Source: Mytilus californianus (lineage: Eukaryota; Mollusca; Bivalvia; Mytilida; Mytilidae). Taken from it: 64,000 nucleotides of DNA. Under the pieces are notes generated by a model. It saw only the letters and a program-made list of their open reading frames with translations, searched no databases and was not told the origin of the DNA. How positions within the stretch are numbered: position 1 is the first letter of the stretch; every line of letters starts with the position of its first letter. Of the stretch, positions 11,537-26,176 are shown piece after piece. The position numbers and the translations under genes were made by a program. Where the stretch lies: positions 64,612,995 through 64,676,994 of the forward strand of contig NW_026262690.1 in the NCBI RefSeq assembly GCF_021869535.1. The letters are read 5' to 3'.

Positions 11537-12480
11537 GTCTCACCTGCTACATATGTCTAAACATAGGGATGCTAATCTGGTGATGTCAGGCATAATCCAT
11601 TTGCAAAGCTTTCTATTCCAGATGCTAGCAGACCTGGATACTTAATATCTTGTATACAAATTCTGTACATAACAAAGTTTCAGTCTGGCATATGTCCTTT
11701 GTCCTTGCCTTAATTTTAATGGTTCAGCAACTGTTTAAAAAACTTTTATATTTTTTAATCACCTTATTTTCTCACTTATTATTACAAAATTACTATATTA
11801 GGTATAAAGAATCATTGCAAAGTGTACATGTCCTTCAGGTAGGGTTCACGACACCTTGACCTCATTTCATGGATCAGTGATCAAGGTTAAGTTTTCATGG
11901 TCAAATCCCTCTCAGATACTCAGATATATATGTCAACTATATTTGGTCACCATTTTGGTGTATTGAATGATTGTAAGGTGTATATGAACATCTAGCAGGG
12001 TTCATCTGACCATGAAGTCATTTTAATGATTCATTGGTCAACATTAAGTTTAGTGGCAAGGTCTGTTTCTCAGATATATTTTAATCTTAAGCAATAGGCC
12101 AACATACATTTGTTCGTGCTAAGGTCTCTTTCCAAGATACTATAAGGAAAGGTCAATTATATTTGGTATATCCTCAGTAGGACATTTATCTTTAAAGACT
12201 TTCAAAACAAAATTTCCTGAAGGGATACATATGGTTTATTCAAACACCCCAAGAAAATGTATAATGGGGTATGGTTCAATGTTTATCCATATCCACAGTA
12301 TACATTTCAAAGTTCACACTAACAAATATACAATGACTTTTTTCCTCAATCATCAGTGGTCTTAACTGACACAGATATTATGATAATACTCAAAGTACAA
12401 GGGATCCAAAACTCTACGGTTTCATGTTTCTGTTAAATCAAAGGTAGACTTTAAAAGAATTTGTACCCACAATATATACT
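11537..12480 (+). repeat. Family B repeat, old diverged copy
   Basis: It begins with a decayed version of the family B head ('ctcacctgctacatatgtct', 'catagggatgctaatctgg'). Degenerate tandem units follow with 'cttgacctcatttcatgg' and 'caactatatttggt'. It directly precedes a better preserved copy. Confidence 0.65.
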
Positions 12481-12486
12481 GAGCAG

Positions 12487-13720
12487 TTTTTGTCGAGCCT
12501 GCGACTTTTGTCGCAGAAAGCTCGACATAGGGATAGCGATCCGGCGGCGGCGGCGGCGGCGTTAGCTAACTTCTTAAAAGCTTTATATTTTAGAAGATGG
12601 AAGACCTGGATGCTTCATACTTTGTATATGGATGCCTCATGTTACGAAGTTTCCGTCAGTCACATGTCCAATGTCCTTGACCTCATTTTCATGGTTCAGT
12701 GACTACTTGAAAAAAAAGTTCAGATTTTTTGTAATGTTAAATTCTCTCTTATTATAAGTAATAGGATAACTATATTTGGTATGTGCGTACCTTGCAAGGT
12801 CCTCATGCCCGTCAGACAGTTTTCACTTGACCTCGACCTCATTTCATGGATCAGTGAACAAGGTTAAGTTTTCGTGGTCAAGTCCATATCTCAGATACTA
12901 TAAGCAATAGGTCTAGTATATTCGGTGTATGGAAGGACTGTAAGGTGTACATGTCCAACTGGCAGGTGTCATCTGACCTTGACCTCATTTTCATGGTTCA
13001 GTGGTTATAGTTAAGTTTTTGTGTTTTGGTCTGTTTTTCTTATACTGTATGCAATAGGTCTACTATATTTGGTGTATGGAATGATTGTAAGGTGTACATG
13101 TCTAGCTGGCAGGTGTCATCTGACCTTGACCTCATTTTCATGGTTCAGTGGTCAAAGTTAAGTTTTTGAGTTTTGGTCTTTTTTTCTAATACTGCATGCA
13201 ATAGGTCAGCTATATTTGGTGTATGGAATGATTGTAAGGTGTACATGTCTAGCTGGCAGGTGTCATCTTACCTTGACCTCATTTTCATGGTTCAGTGGTC
13301 AAAGTTAAGTTTTTGAGTTTTGGTCTTTTTTTCTAATACTATATGCAATAGTTCAACTATATTTGGTGTATGGAAATATTTTATGATCTATATGTCAGTC
13401 ACGCAGGTTTTATTTGACCTTGACCTCATTTTCAAGGTTCATTGCTCAGTGTTAAGTTTTTGTGTTTTGGTCTGTTTTTCTTAAACTATAAGCAATAGGT
13501 CAACTATATTTGTTGTATGGAAGAATTGTTAGCTGTACATGCCTGCCTAGCATGGTTCATCTGACCTTGACCTCATTTTCATGGTTCATTGGTCAATGTT
13601 TAGTTTACTTGGTTAATGTTAAGTTTATGTGACAGTTGTAATAAAGCTTTATATTTAGGACTATCAACATAATATCAATGATTAGTAAAGAAGGCGAGAC
13701 ATTTCAGCGTGTGCACTCTT
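12487..13720 (+). repeat. Family B hairpin-headed tandem-repeat element
   Basis: The head at 12492-12526 is a double hairpin: GTCGAGC..GCTCGAC outside, CTGCGAC..GTCGCAG inside. A (CGG)n tract follows at 12541-12561, then about seven tandem units of 140-150 bp each containing 'ccttgacctcattttcatgg'. The end block lies near 13690 (ggcgagacatttcagcgtg). An inverted relative lies at 16078-16734. Confidence 0.85.
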
Positions 13721-14987
13721 GTCTGTACTACAAGGGGGAATAACTCTGACAATATTTTGATAATCATGAAATAAAATATGCACTTTTTTGTTGAGTGGTA
13801 AACAAGAATCATTCCCATCTATGGAGGACAATTGAAAATTTCAATTAATAATAAATTTGTCTGGCTAGAAATAATGCAGTTTTTATAAGATTTTTAAACT
13901 GAAAAGAGAGGATACGATGTATGGCTTTACAGCCTGTAAATTGTTGATATTGCATTCTTCACTGCAAGTTGTAATGTGATCAAAAGCTAGCAAAACTCCA
14001 TGCAAACTAGTGGTAGGGGCCATCTTGAAATTGCAGTGGGGCATGTGTATTATCTTAGCTCCATAATAATACCTCTTTGTTGTGTTAAGATGAACAACAG
14101 CTTTTTGTCTGTGTGTATCTCGATTTGTGTCACGAATAAATTCATTCTTGAAAATATTAACAAATATTAGTAATTGAATAATTGGACAAGACCAATACCC
14201 TGTCTGGAACAGCATCCACATGGTGCAGTTTTAAAGAACCAACTTCATTGCAATAAAGTTTTGAAAAGTCTCAAGCGAAAAAATTGTTCATTGTCATACC
14301 TGTCCGAAATAGGTGCACATCTTTAATCCTTGTGCAAATTTTAAATTGTGTCAATGGAAAACTGCTGGAGTTAAAAGAAAACAAATTCTAAGTTCCCTCT
14401 ATAGCAGTCAATGACAAATACGACAAAAAAAATTACAGACACACTTATTATGTTTTTGCTTTGTGTGTGTAATGTTTTTGTATTGACATTTAATAAATGT
14501 TTCTGTGAGCTTTTAATGTGCTTTTTTGTGCTTCATACATAATTTGCATATCTTAAATTTGCTTTGAATTTTATTTGTACGTGCTTTTGGGTTTTAAATA
14601 CATGCTTTCTATGATTTGAATTAATGTATGTGTTGCAGTCTTCTTTAATTAATTGTATGAATGTGTTTGTTTGTTTTAAAGCTAAATGCAATCATCATAG
14701 TTCTACTATATTTATCTTGCTAACTTTAAATGAAGCTTATTTATTTGATCCATAAAAAATGTACATCTGCAATCTTTGTGTAATCAATGTTGAAGAGACG
14801 TTGGAGTAAGTTTCAAATAATACAAACTGGGTTGCTCTATGTGTTACAGACAGAATAATGGACCAAGTCAAGTGGTACCTAGACCTGCTCTTGACTCTGA
14901 AGACGCAGGTAATAAAGACAATATGAAGGGTCATTCATTTGTGAAAAATAATGCAACCAAATCTGGAAAAAATAAGTGAATCAGATC
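13721..14987. other. Intergenic spacer between LRR gene and MED6
   Basis: I see no conserved exon or clear repeat here. It separates the convergent 3' ends of the two genes. Confidence 0.45.
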
Positions 14988-14993
14988 TTTATT
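14988..14993 (-). terminator. Candidate polyadenylation signal of MED6
   Basis: Minus-strand AATAAA (plus-strand TTTATT) lies about 160 bp beyond the MED6 stop codon. Confidence 0.4.
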
Positions 14994-15152
14994 TTTCTTC
15001 AATTCTGTCCTTCTTTCTATTGCACCTACTAGAAAAGCACAATCTGACAACAGCTAAATACAATTTGCAATGGCAAACACTGCACATAATTCAACACTGA
15101 TTGTGATGACAAAATAGAAACTGCTGAGATGTATGATCAAGTCTTATGTTTA

Positions 15153-15271
15153 TCATCTAATTAATTTGGGTTTTTTGTCTGGAGGTGGTTTTATAGAAGT
15201 ATTTGACTTGTCATCTGGTCTCTCTTGTTTTATCTCTTGTTTGATAACTGGTTCCTGTTTTACTGGTTCTT
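15153..15271 (-). CDS. MED6: MED6 exon 8 (C-terminal tail)
   Basis: The acceptor is tttttatag, and the TGA stop occupies 15153-15155. It encodes a P/K/E-rich tail with '[16 protein letters not shown]' motifs that resemble SUMO-acceptor consensus sites (VKQE, IKQE). That reading is inference. Confidence 0.9.
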
Positions 15272-18200
15272 CTATAAAAAAATAAGTAAAAAAATTAAAT
15301 CCATGTTTATAAACAACTACACAAAAGAAATTTACCAGTATTGCTATAACATAGTTTTTATGAAATTTATGGCACACTATAAAATAAAAACACTAGGATG
15401 ATTTCAAAGCTCAAGGCTATGCAAGCAATTAATTATATATAAGATCCCTGACAATTCACTTTAACATACATATAACGAGTGGTTCAATGCAATGCAATAG
15501 AAAAATCTGTTTCTGTAATGACTTCAGTTTATTTATGGTCAAATACTGTTTCTGATTTATGGAAAAAAACTAGTATTGTAGTGTTTTGAGTGTTTTTGAA
15601 TTCATAGCACATTACACATTTCAAATCAATTAAAAACAAGCATTGTATGTCATATTAGTTTGTATACTTAGACTGGTTTCCTTATTTGTGGTTTCTTTTT
15701 CTCTTTAGAAAATCTAAAGATTATCATCAAAATGTTTCAATATGCAAATAATGTGTTACCTTTAACTTCTGGCTGTATTGGTGGAACAACTTTAGGTGGA
15801 AATTTCCTGGCAAGTTCTCCAAGTAATAAATCAACTCTCTGTCTTTGGAAAACTGAGCTAGGTTCTTCCTTCTTTTCTTTAGAATCACTTTTCTCTAAAA
15901 GCATATATTAAATATAATATTGTCTGAAAAATATTAACATATATATGTATTTTCATATTGAATCAGTAAAAATAAAACTCATCTAACACCATGTAGAATA
16001 TTCAGTAGATAAACTAGGTTTTTGTGTTGATATCACATTGATGAATATCCAATATCTTTTATTCATAAAAATTCATAAGGGTTCCGCGGAAACCCAGTGT
16101 CTCGCCTACTTTTACTGCTAGTCACAGGCTCAACAAAAATGGGGAAAAAATTATTAAAAATTTTCCTATAGATACTATCTTTTGATTGAGAAGAAGCTTC
16201 TGTCCAAGTTTGGTAAAAATCCAGAATGGTTTATGAATCTAATACATGTTTTAAAAACTTTAACTACCGACTATGTAATGTTAATTGGAAGAAAAACTAA
16301 GTCCATTTATAAGTTATATACGGAAAAACAGGAAATAAATTTTACAAAATTTCCTTCTAGATACTAGCTTTTGATCATAAACAAGCTTCTGTCCAAGTTT
16401 GGTACAAATCCAGGATAGTTTAAGAAAGTTATTAAAATTTGTAAAACTTTAACCACAGAGTGAATGTAATGTTAACTGGCAGAAAAACTAAGTCCATTTA
16501 TAAGTAAAATACGGATAAATAGGATTTTTTTTTACAAAATTTTCTTCTGGATACTATCTTATGATCATAAACAAGCTTCTGTCCAAGTTTGGTAGAAATC
16601 CAGGATAGTTTACGAAAGTTATTAAAATTTTAAAAACTTTAACCACAGAGTGAATATTTGTGGACGCCGCCTCAGACGGAATGTAGAATCGCTATGTCTC
16701 GCTTTTGCGACAAAAGTCGCAGGCTCGACAAAAATGATAGATGATGCTGCTTCTGGAAATTATTTACCTTCATTTTAATAAAAGATTCCCGAGGTCATTA
16801 GGAAGTTGACAATTATAGGAAGAAATAAAAAATATAATGCAGTTGTATTAATTTATGTTACATATTTAGGACTAGTGGTAGGTGAAGATCCAATAGTAGT
16901 CATACAAGAAGTGTGGGTTAGAAATTATTCTTTGTCACAAACAGTCTAAAACTTTTCTTTTGAAATTCATTCATTCTTTATATCGAAAAAGTCTGTGAAA
17001 TCATTGTACCTTGAGACAAACAAAAATACAATGTTGGTTATTCACCATTAAACCAACATTATTGGAAAATCCACTTGACTAGTAAAAGTAAATTGTGAAA
17101 AGTCCCTTCCCAAATTTTAAGGTTGGGATTATTGACCCCCACATTATTTAAATCCTTGTTAATAATATACATACCTGATTTATCTTCTTGGTCTGAGAAC
17201 TCCCACCAATACCCTTTTGATGGTGTATATCTTGAAAATGACTGTGCTACAATTAATTGAATAAAGAATGGTTATTACTTTATATCAAGTGCATATCAAA
17301 CATTTCTGTACATTTCATGTTTGAAATGACATTTGTTTGAAATATTTAGTTAAACCCCACATTGATTTATACAAAAAGTTCAATAAAATTGATTTTTACA
17401 GTGTGTTCTTAATATGTTACGTTGTTATATCACTGTCAGGTACGGGGGAGGGTCGAGTACTCACAATTATGCATGGTTAACCCCACCACATTCTTTATGT
17501 GCCTGTCCCAAGTCAGGAGCTTGCAACTCAGTGGTTGTCTTTTGTTGCTGTATGCCATATTTGTTTTTTGTTTATTGTTTTAGCATATAACGGGCTGTTG
17601 ATATCTTCTCTGAATTGTTTCACATTTTGTTATGATTATCATTAAGCTCTGGGGGCCTTGGTGGCTGAGTGGTTTTGGTCGTCGAACTACTGTATCACTA
17701 GCCTGTCAACACTGAGGTTGTGAGTTTGAATCCCCCATGTGGCAGGTGCACTCGACTCTTATCTTAATTGACTAGGATTGTAAGTTTAAGCTCTGATTCA
17801 TTGTTCCTGAAAAAAATGTGACAATTATTTCATCCATATTCAGGACCATATGGCCATGTGTAAGAATATACATATATGTGTATATGTGTCCATATGATAG
17901 AGTGATGAAGTTGATAAGCAATCATGGATGTGAAAATGGATCACACAGTATAGCATGCTCATCTGAAGTGAGATTTCTGGAAGCTCTGATTCTTAGTTAC
18001 TGAGCAAAATGTAATAAACATTTCATGGCCATTGTGTGTAAAGAAGAAGAAGAATATATATAAGAATATATAAGCATTTGGTAAACAGGAAGATGATGGA
18101 TGAATGTGAAAACACAGTTCATGTATACAGCATGCTCACAGGAAGCTCTGATTTGTAGTTCCTTAAAAAATGTGACTAGAATTTCATTTGACTAACAAAT

Positions 18201-21200
18201 GAACAGTCACACAAGTGGACAGAGGTAAATCACTATCCCCCTCTGTCACTGTCAGAGCGGTTATAAAACTCTATCTATAGTGAACAGTTCAGAATACATC
18301 TCTACATACCTTCTACAAATGCTGATTGCAAATTAAACAGAGTATTTAGCTGAAAGTAAAAAAAAAAATGAATGAACAAGCATCATCAATTTTAGATTGA
18401 AGATAGCCATTCCATATTCAAGTTTTCTCTGTAAATTAAATACATATACAATGTTCACTCTAGTAGATTTTCTATAGGCTTGTATGCAGACCTTGACAAT
18501 ACCATAAAATCAAATATCCACGAAAATTTAAGTTTTCCCAATCCACGAAAAAAAATGAATCCACAGTATTCCTTAAAACCCAGTGTCTTATTATCTTTTT
18601 GGCTACAGACATATATTTTCATCTATACATTTTCTATGTTGACAAAGCAAACAAATGCGTTGAATTCTGAATATTTTTTAAAAGATTCTCTTCCCTTTTA
18701 GGTTTTATTATTGGAATGCATTCCCCAAAAGATAGAAAAAGTTGTGAATTTGAAATATAAAGATGACTTTGAATTCAAAATTGTATGTAAAAGTCTCTTC
18801 CAGTATTTCTAAAAGTGATTCTTGACAAAGATGTTTTGAGTCGAAAACTCAGTTGCAGACTACTAACTCTGACATTTTTCAGAGTACCAGCTCTCTTTCA
18901 TTTGTCAAATTTTCAACTTACCAATCTAGAATTAATAACAGATCCTAAATCAGGTGCTTGGTATACCACTCCAGCTATGATATAGTAATCTGCTAAGGGT
19001 GTCACTGAAAGATTCAATAATCACATCAAAGGCAATGTGACAGAAACTGATTTTAGAATTTGGATTCAAAAATATTTTGATCCAAAATGTTAGAGGCAGT
19101 GTTTTCATTTTGATATAAAAAATATAGATCTGACAAAAAAAAAATGTGTGTATAACATAAAAGTGTGTTAACAGAACTTCTATAAACTAGCATGTCTTCC
19201 ACAAAAACAAATAAAAAATATAAAATTTTTATTGACAATCAAGATGCCCAGAATAGAGCTGTACAACCAATACATATGTTTTTTAAAAGTCAGCATAATG
19301 ATAATTGATAATCAGAATTTAATACACAATTGCTGTCCACATATATAAACCAGTGGTTCCTTTGGTATAAAAATGTATCCTTCAAATTGCCTTTTTTTAT
19401 TGGTAGCAATATTTCATTGGCACCAAAATTATATCTGCCATCTGATTAATTCTGAGGAGGCTAAATGACACAGTGGTCTAAGTAATTAATCACTAGTCTG
19501 ACAACTCTGAGATGTGTTAGTCTGGTTGACTAAGATCATTTTTGACAATTTTCCTGCCTAGATGTGTATTCTTTCAAAGTACGGGTACTCCTGCTTTCTC
19601 CACCAATAAAAACTGGTTGTCAGGATATAAGTTCATATAGCCAATGTAGCTGAAAGTGGTATACAATAAAAAAAAAAAAAACTTCTTTCTGATTATCTCT
19701 AAAAAAAAATAAAAATCAAAAATTTCCATGGACAACCATTTAACACTAAACAAGTGTGTCCACAGATCTGCATGTTTTCATGCTGCTAAATATGTCAAAG
19801 AGGAAGTAATATGTAAGTGTTCTACACAGGATCTGAAGTAAAACTATGTTTTGGATTATCAGCCATCCTGGATTTCAACTGACACAAGAATCACTGTATT
19901 CTAACCTTATTGTAAAATTAGTTCTTGTCATCCATCAAGTGGACACTCACTCCTGTTATGTTTGGTCATTGTTGTTTCTACTTTTTATAAGCAGTAAACA
20001 TACAGCACCAATGACTTTTGATTTATTTGTGTGGATGTGTAGCTATCTCATTAGTACACCACATACTTCCTTCATTCAGAACAATGACACAGATTGTAAT
20101 AACCATCAAGTCTTATAAAAGAGAGCAAATTTGAACTATGTATAAATTTATGTTAACATATTACGAGTAACTAACCTTGTTGTGGAGAATGTCTGTGTTG
20201 CTTCCTAACAACATACAAAATTGGCTCCTGTACATGTAACAACATATATTCTAATCCTGTCATATTACTGTAAATAAATATTATATTCACTTTAATAGAT
20301 GCTTTATCATAGATGTACATTTATACTTGGTTTCATATATTTCAATTGTTAATATTTAAGGAACATGTAATGGAACATGTTTTCTGTTGTATACTATACA
20401 ATGGTTAGTATTTTACTCAGAGCATTGTTTAGCAGGGGTTTGACCTATCATGTTATAAGATAGAAAAATAACCAATAAGTTCCATAAAACTGAATAAATT
20501 TAAAATAAAATGCTTCGCTGGGGCGCAGCTTGATACGACCGCAGAGGTCGAACCCTGAACAGTTGGGGCAAGTATGGACACAACATTCAAGCTTGATACA
20601 GCTCTGAATTTGGATTGTTATTAAATATTTGACACAGCATAGGTTTCTGACACAGAAAGAATGTGGTCTAAGAACTTGAATTTTTTTAATTTACCTATTA
20701 TGGTCCAATGTCCAAAATCAAAATACATGGTTAGATTCAGCATATCAAAGAACCCCATATATTCAATTTTTGTTAAAATCAAACAAAGTTTAATTTTGGA
20801 CCCCAACTTGGACAAACTTGAAAACTGGGCCCATAATCAAAAATCTAAACACATGTTTAGATTCAGCATATCAAAGAACCCCAAGAATTCAATTTTTGCT
20901 AAAATCAAACTAAGTTTAATTTTGGACCCTTTGGACCTTAATGTAGACCAATTTAAAAAACAGGACTTAAAATTAAAAATCTAAATACACGGTTAGATTT
21001 GGAATATCAAAGAACCCCAATAATTCAATTTTTGATGAAATCAAACAAAGTTTAATTTTGGACCCTTTTGACCTCAATATGAACCAATTTGATAGCGGGG
21101 CCCACAAATAAAAAATCTAAATTCATGGTTAGATTCAGCATATCAAAGAACCCCATATATTCAATTTTTGTTGAAATCAAAAAAAGTATAATTTTGGACC

Positions 21201-24200
21201 CCAACTTGGACCAACTTGAAAACTGGGCCCATAATCAAAAATCTAAACACATGTTTAGATTCAGCATATCAAAGAACCCCAAGAATTCAATTTTTGTTAA
21301 AATCAAACTAAGTTTAATTTTGGACCCTTTGGACCTCAATGAAGACCAATTTAAAAAACGGGACCCAAATTAAAAATCTAAAAACACGGTTAGATTTGGC
21401 ATATCAAAGAACCCCAATAATTCAATTTTCGATGAAATCAAACAAAGTTTAATTTTGGACCCTTTTGACCTCAATATGAACCAATTTGATAGCGGGGCCT
21501 ACAAATAAAAAATCTAAATACATGGTTTGATTCAGCATATCAAAGAACCTCATATATTCAATTTTTGTTGAAATCAAACAAAGTTTAATTTTGGACCCCA
21601 ATTTGGACCAACTTGAAAACTGGGCCCATAATCAAAAATCTAAATACATGTTTAGATTCAGCATATCAAAGAACCCCATATATTCAATTTTTGTTGAAAT
21701 CAAACAAAGTTTAAATACTGGACCCTATCTTGGACCAACTTGAAAACTGGGCCCATAATCAAAAATCTAAACACATGTTTAGATTCAGCATATCAAAGAA
21801 CCCCAAGAATTCAATTTTTGTTAAAATCAAACTAAGTTTAATTTGGACCCTTTGGACCTCAATGTAGACCAATTTAAAAAAACAGGACCCAAAATTAAAA
21901 ACCTAAATACACGGTTAGATTTGGAATATCAAAGAACCCCAATAATTCAATTTTAGATGAAATCAAACAAAGTTTAATTTTGGACCCTTTTGACCTCAAT
22001 ATGAACCAATTAGATAACGGGGTCCACAAATAAAAAATCTAAATACATGGTTAGATTCAGCATATCAAAGAACCCCATATATTCAATTTTTGTTGAAATC
22101 AAACAAAGTTTAATTTTGGACCCCAATTTGGACCAACTTGAAAACTGGGCCAAAAATCAAAAATCTAAATACATGTTTAGATTCAGCATATCAAAGAACC
22201 TCATATATTCAATTTTTGCTAAAATCAAACAAAGTTTAATTTTGGACCCTTTGGACATTAATGTAGACCAATTTGAAAACTGGACCCAAAATTAAAAATC
22301 TAAATACACTGTTAGATTCGGCATAACAAATAAATAAATGTGATCAAAGATTTTACAAATCTAATGCGCCATACTGTGCAATTAAAGATTACTTCTTGAA
22401 ATTTTTCAATATTTGAAATTTGAAAAAAAAATAATATTTGAAGAATAATTCTTTTTAATTTCTGAAATCTGAAATGAGAAAAATTGGCCCCCCCCAATTT
22501 CTTTTTATCCCCCCCCCCTTTTTCCCCCCAAAAAATTCTTTCCCTCAAGATATGGTCATAATCTCAATTCAAATTTCCAATGGAGTTGGCAACCATAATT
22601 ACCCATTTAAATTTACCATAGTGCTAACTTAATCTATTTTATAATAGAATTAATAAAAATATAGTGTCAAATCTTTCATATGGATTTTTTTGTAAAAAAA
22701 AAAGATGAAAACATTTGCAGATATTTTTACTGGTCTTCCTTTATAAATATGCATTTCTTTAAACATAATTTAAAAGCAGTGTAAGGGAAGTAACCAAAAC
22801 GTTGTATTTGGATTACCTCCCTTACACTGTTTTAGATTATCTTTATTGTTCATTAACCATTACTTTATACATAATTTAAAAGCAGTGTAAGGGAGATAAT
22901 TTCAATGATGTATTTGATTTATCTCCCTTACACTGCTTTAAATTATGTTTTGTACTAAAGTATTTGTCCATTGACCAGGACAACCTTGTTTTTCCCCCTT
23001 TTTTGCCCCTAATTCCTAAACGGTTTGAGCCATAACCCCCCAAAGCAAATCCTAACCATCCCTTTGTGGTATGGAAACTTGTAGTATAATTTCAGAGAGA
23101 TCCATACACCGTTCCACAGTTATTGTCTGGAAACTAGAAAATGCTTATTTTTGGCCCCTTTTAGGCCCCTAATTCCTTAACTGTTGGTACCATAACCCCC
23201 AAAATCAATCCCAACCTTCCTTTTGTGGTATTTAACCTTATGGTCAAATTTCAAAAAGATCCATTCACTTAAACTAAAGTTAGAGTGCGAAAACCAATAT
23301 GTATTCGGACGACGACGACGACGACGACGCCGGACGACGACGACGCCAAAGTCATACCAATATACGACCACAAAATTTTTTTGCGGCCGTATAAAAATGA
23401 CCAGAACTCTAACTGCTTCTGATGATCTATTCTCAATACTGTGTGGAATGTGTAATGCTCAATTATGTGTTGTATCACTGGTATGTGTAATGCTAAATAA
23501 TGTGGGGTTTGTGTAATGCTCAATAATGAGTGGTATTACTGGTATAGGGAATGCTCAACAATGAGTGGTTTGTGTAATGCTAAATAATGTGTGGTATATG
23601 TAAAAGAAATACATAAGGTCATGGTCAAGTTCTGCTTGTGCAAAGTATGTAGTTGTTTCAGTTTTTCATCACTATTCATTGTATTCCATTGACTTTTATC
23701 ATTAAACCATTGACATTGAAATCAGAATATCCTATGAAAACCTAAATTTGGTCTTTGGAAATAGCAAAACAGTGGATTCTGGTATATTTTGAACAATATT
23801 TTAAGTAAGGTAATTTTTTTTAAAAAAGGTACCAGTGCAAAATTTATTTGACACTTTGATAGCCAATGAGCTGTTTCCATTTTTTTCCTACAGTATACAT
23901 GTACCACTGCATGACAACATAAAGCTGCAAATTTTACAAATTAATAAAATGCTCCGCAGGGCGCAGCTTGATACGACCGCAGAGGTCGAACCCTGAACAG
24001 TTGGGGCAAGTATGGACACAACATTCAAGCTTGATACAGCTTTGCATTTGGATTGTGATTAAATATTTGACACAGCATAGGTTTCTGACACAGTATGAAT
24101 GTGGTCTAAGAACTTAAAAATTTTAAATTGGACATTCACCTATTATGGTCCAATATCCAAAATCTAAATACATGGTTAGATTCAGCATATCAAAGAACCC

Positions 24201-26141
24201 CAAGAATTCAATTTTTGATGAAATCAAACAAAGTTTAATTTTTGACCCTTTTGACCTCAATGTGGACAAAGTTGATAACGGAGCCCAAAAATCAAAAATC
24301 TAAATACATGGTTAGATTCAGCATATCAAAGAACCCCATATATTCAATTTTTGTTGAAATCAAACAAAAAAAAGTTTAATTTTGGACCCCGATATGGACC
24401 AACTTGAAAACTGGGCCCATAATCAAAAATCTAAATACATGTTTAGATTCAGCATATCAAAGAACCCTAAGAATTCAATTTTTGTTAAAATCAAACTAAG
24501 TTTAATTTTGGACCCTTTGGACCTTAATGTAGACCAATTTGAAAACGGAACCAAAAATTAAGAATCTAAATACACGGTTAGATTCGGCATATCAAAGAAC
24601 CCCAATAATTCAATTTTTAATGAAATCAAACAAAGTTTAATTTTGGACTCTTTGGACCTCAATGTGGACCAATTTAAAAACGGGGCCCAAAATCCAAAAA
24701 CTAAATACACGGTTAGATTCAGCATATTAAAGAACCCCAAGAATTCAAGAATAAAACCCCATTGAAATTGGTCAAGAAATAAGCAATTTATACGAAGTAT
24801 CTTCTTTTGCACAATACTGTGCAATTAAATATTTCTTGCTATTGCGCAATACTGTACAATTGACAATGTCTTGCTATTGCGCAATATTGTGCTATTGGAT
24901 ATTTCTTGCTATTGCGCAATACTGTGCAATTGAAAATTTCTTGCTATTGCGCAATACTGTGCAATTGAAGATTTCTTGCTATTGTGCAATACTGTGCAAT
25001 TGAAAATTTCTTGCTATTGCACAATACTTATTATATAATAATTTACACATCCTGTTTGGTGTGTATCTCCTACCATATCATTATTATTTGCTTTTAAATA
25101 TAAATCAGAAATAACCAACTTAAAATGAGAAATTTTAAAAGAAAAAAAAAAGGAAAAAAAGAAAAAAAAGGAAAAAAAAAAAAAATCCCTCCCCCCAAAT
25201 TTTTTGAACCCCCTTATGATTTATCACCCCCAAACTCAATCCCAGCCTTCCCTTTGAGGTATGGTACCTTGCAGTACAATTTCAGAGAGATCCATACACT
25301 TGAACACAAGTTATTGTCTGGAAACTAGAAAAATGTGTTTTTTGGCCCCTTTTTGGCCCCAAATTCCTAAACGTTTAGGGCAGTTACCCCCAAACTCAAA
25401 CTCAGCTTTCCCTTTGTGATATGGAACCTTGTAGTACAATTTCAGAAAGATCCATACACTTACACACAAGTTATTGTCCTGAAACTAGAAAAATGCTTGT
25501 TTTTTGCTCCTTTTTGGCCCCTAATTCCTAAAATATTGAGGCAATTACCCCCATCATCAATCCCAGCCTTCCCTTTGTGGTATGGTACCTTGCAGTACAA
25601 TTTCAGAGAGATCCATACACTTGAACACAAGTTATTGTCTGGAAACTAGAAAAATGCTTATTTTTGGCCCCTTTTTGGCCCCCAATTCCTAAACGTTTCG
25701 GCAATTACCCCCAAACTCAATTCCAGCTTTCCCTTTGTGATATGGAACCTTGTAGTACAATTTCAGAAAGATCCATACACTTACACACAAGTTATTGTCA
25801 TGAAACTAGAAAAATGCTTGTTTTTTGCCCCTTTTTTGGCCCCTAATTCCTAAAATTCTGAGGCAATTACCCCCAAAATCAATCCCAGGATTCCTTTTGT
25901 GATATGGAACCTTGTGGTACAATGTCAGAGAGATCCATACACTAACACACAAGTTATGTCTGGAAGTTACAAAAATGCTTATTTTTGGCCCGTTTTTGGC
26001 CCCTAATTCCTTTACTGTTGGTACCATAACCCCCAAAATCAATCCCAACCTTCCTTTTGTGGTACTGAACCTTGTGGTAAAATATCATAGAGATCCATTC
26101 ACTTAAACTAAAGTTAGAGTGCGAAAACCAATGTGTCTTCG

Positions 26142-26176
<35 letters not shown>

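Larger units (their letters stand above)
20504..23397 (+). repeat. Family A composite repeat, near-complete copy with an insertion
   Basis: It starts with 'aataaaatgcttcgctgggg' and the block with gatacgaccgcagaggtcg. About sixteen 'ggttagattcagcatatcaa' units follow up to 22330. Resumed at about 22980, it holds 'ctaattcctaaacgg' units, a CGACGA tract (23308-23347) and the terminal hairpin end (23364-23397). The part at 22340-22960 is foreign. The element lies in MED6 intron 2. Confidence 0.88.

Noticed and set aside
12490..12702. Open frame with an alanine run
   Set aside because: The alanines come from the (CGG)n tract after the family B head; the frame is inside a repeat.
17653..17735. 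Functional tRNA (Ser/Leu-like)
   Set aside because: Box spacing fits, but the acceptor stem does not close; called SINE.
20661..22295. Series of 80-107-codon open frames with 'FSISKNP' type text
   Set aside because: They lie in family A tandem units, recur at 67-351 and 46114-46419, and the same peptide motif repeats with each unit. They are repeat-borne, not a gene.
25125..26106. Overlapping open frames in both strands
   Set aside because: They follow the 120-bp units of family A and occur again, inverted, at 44892-45421.
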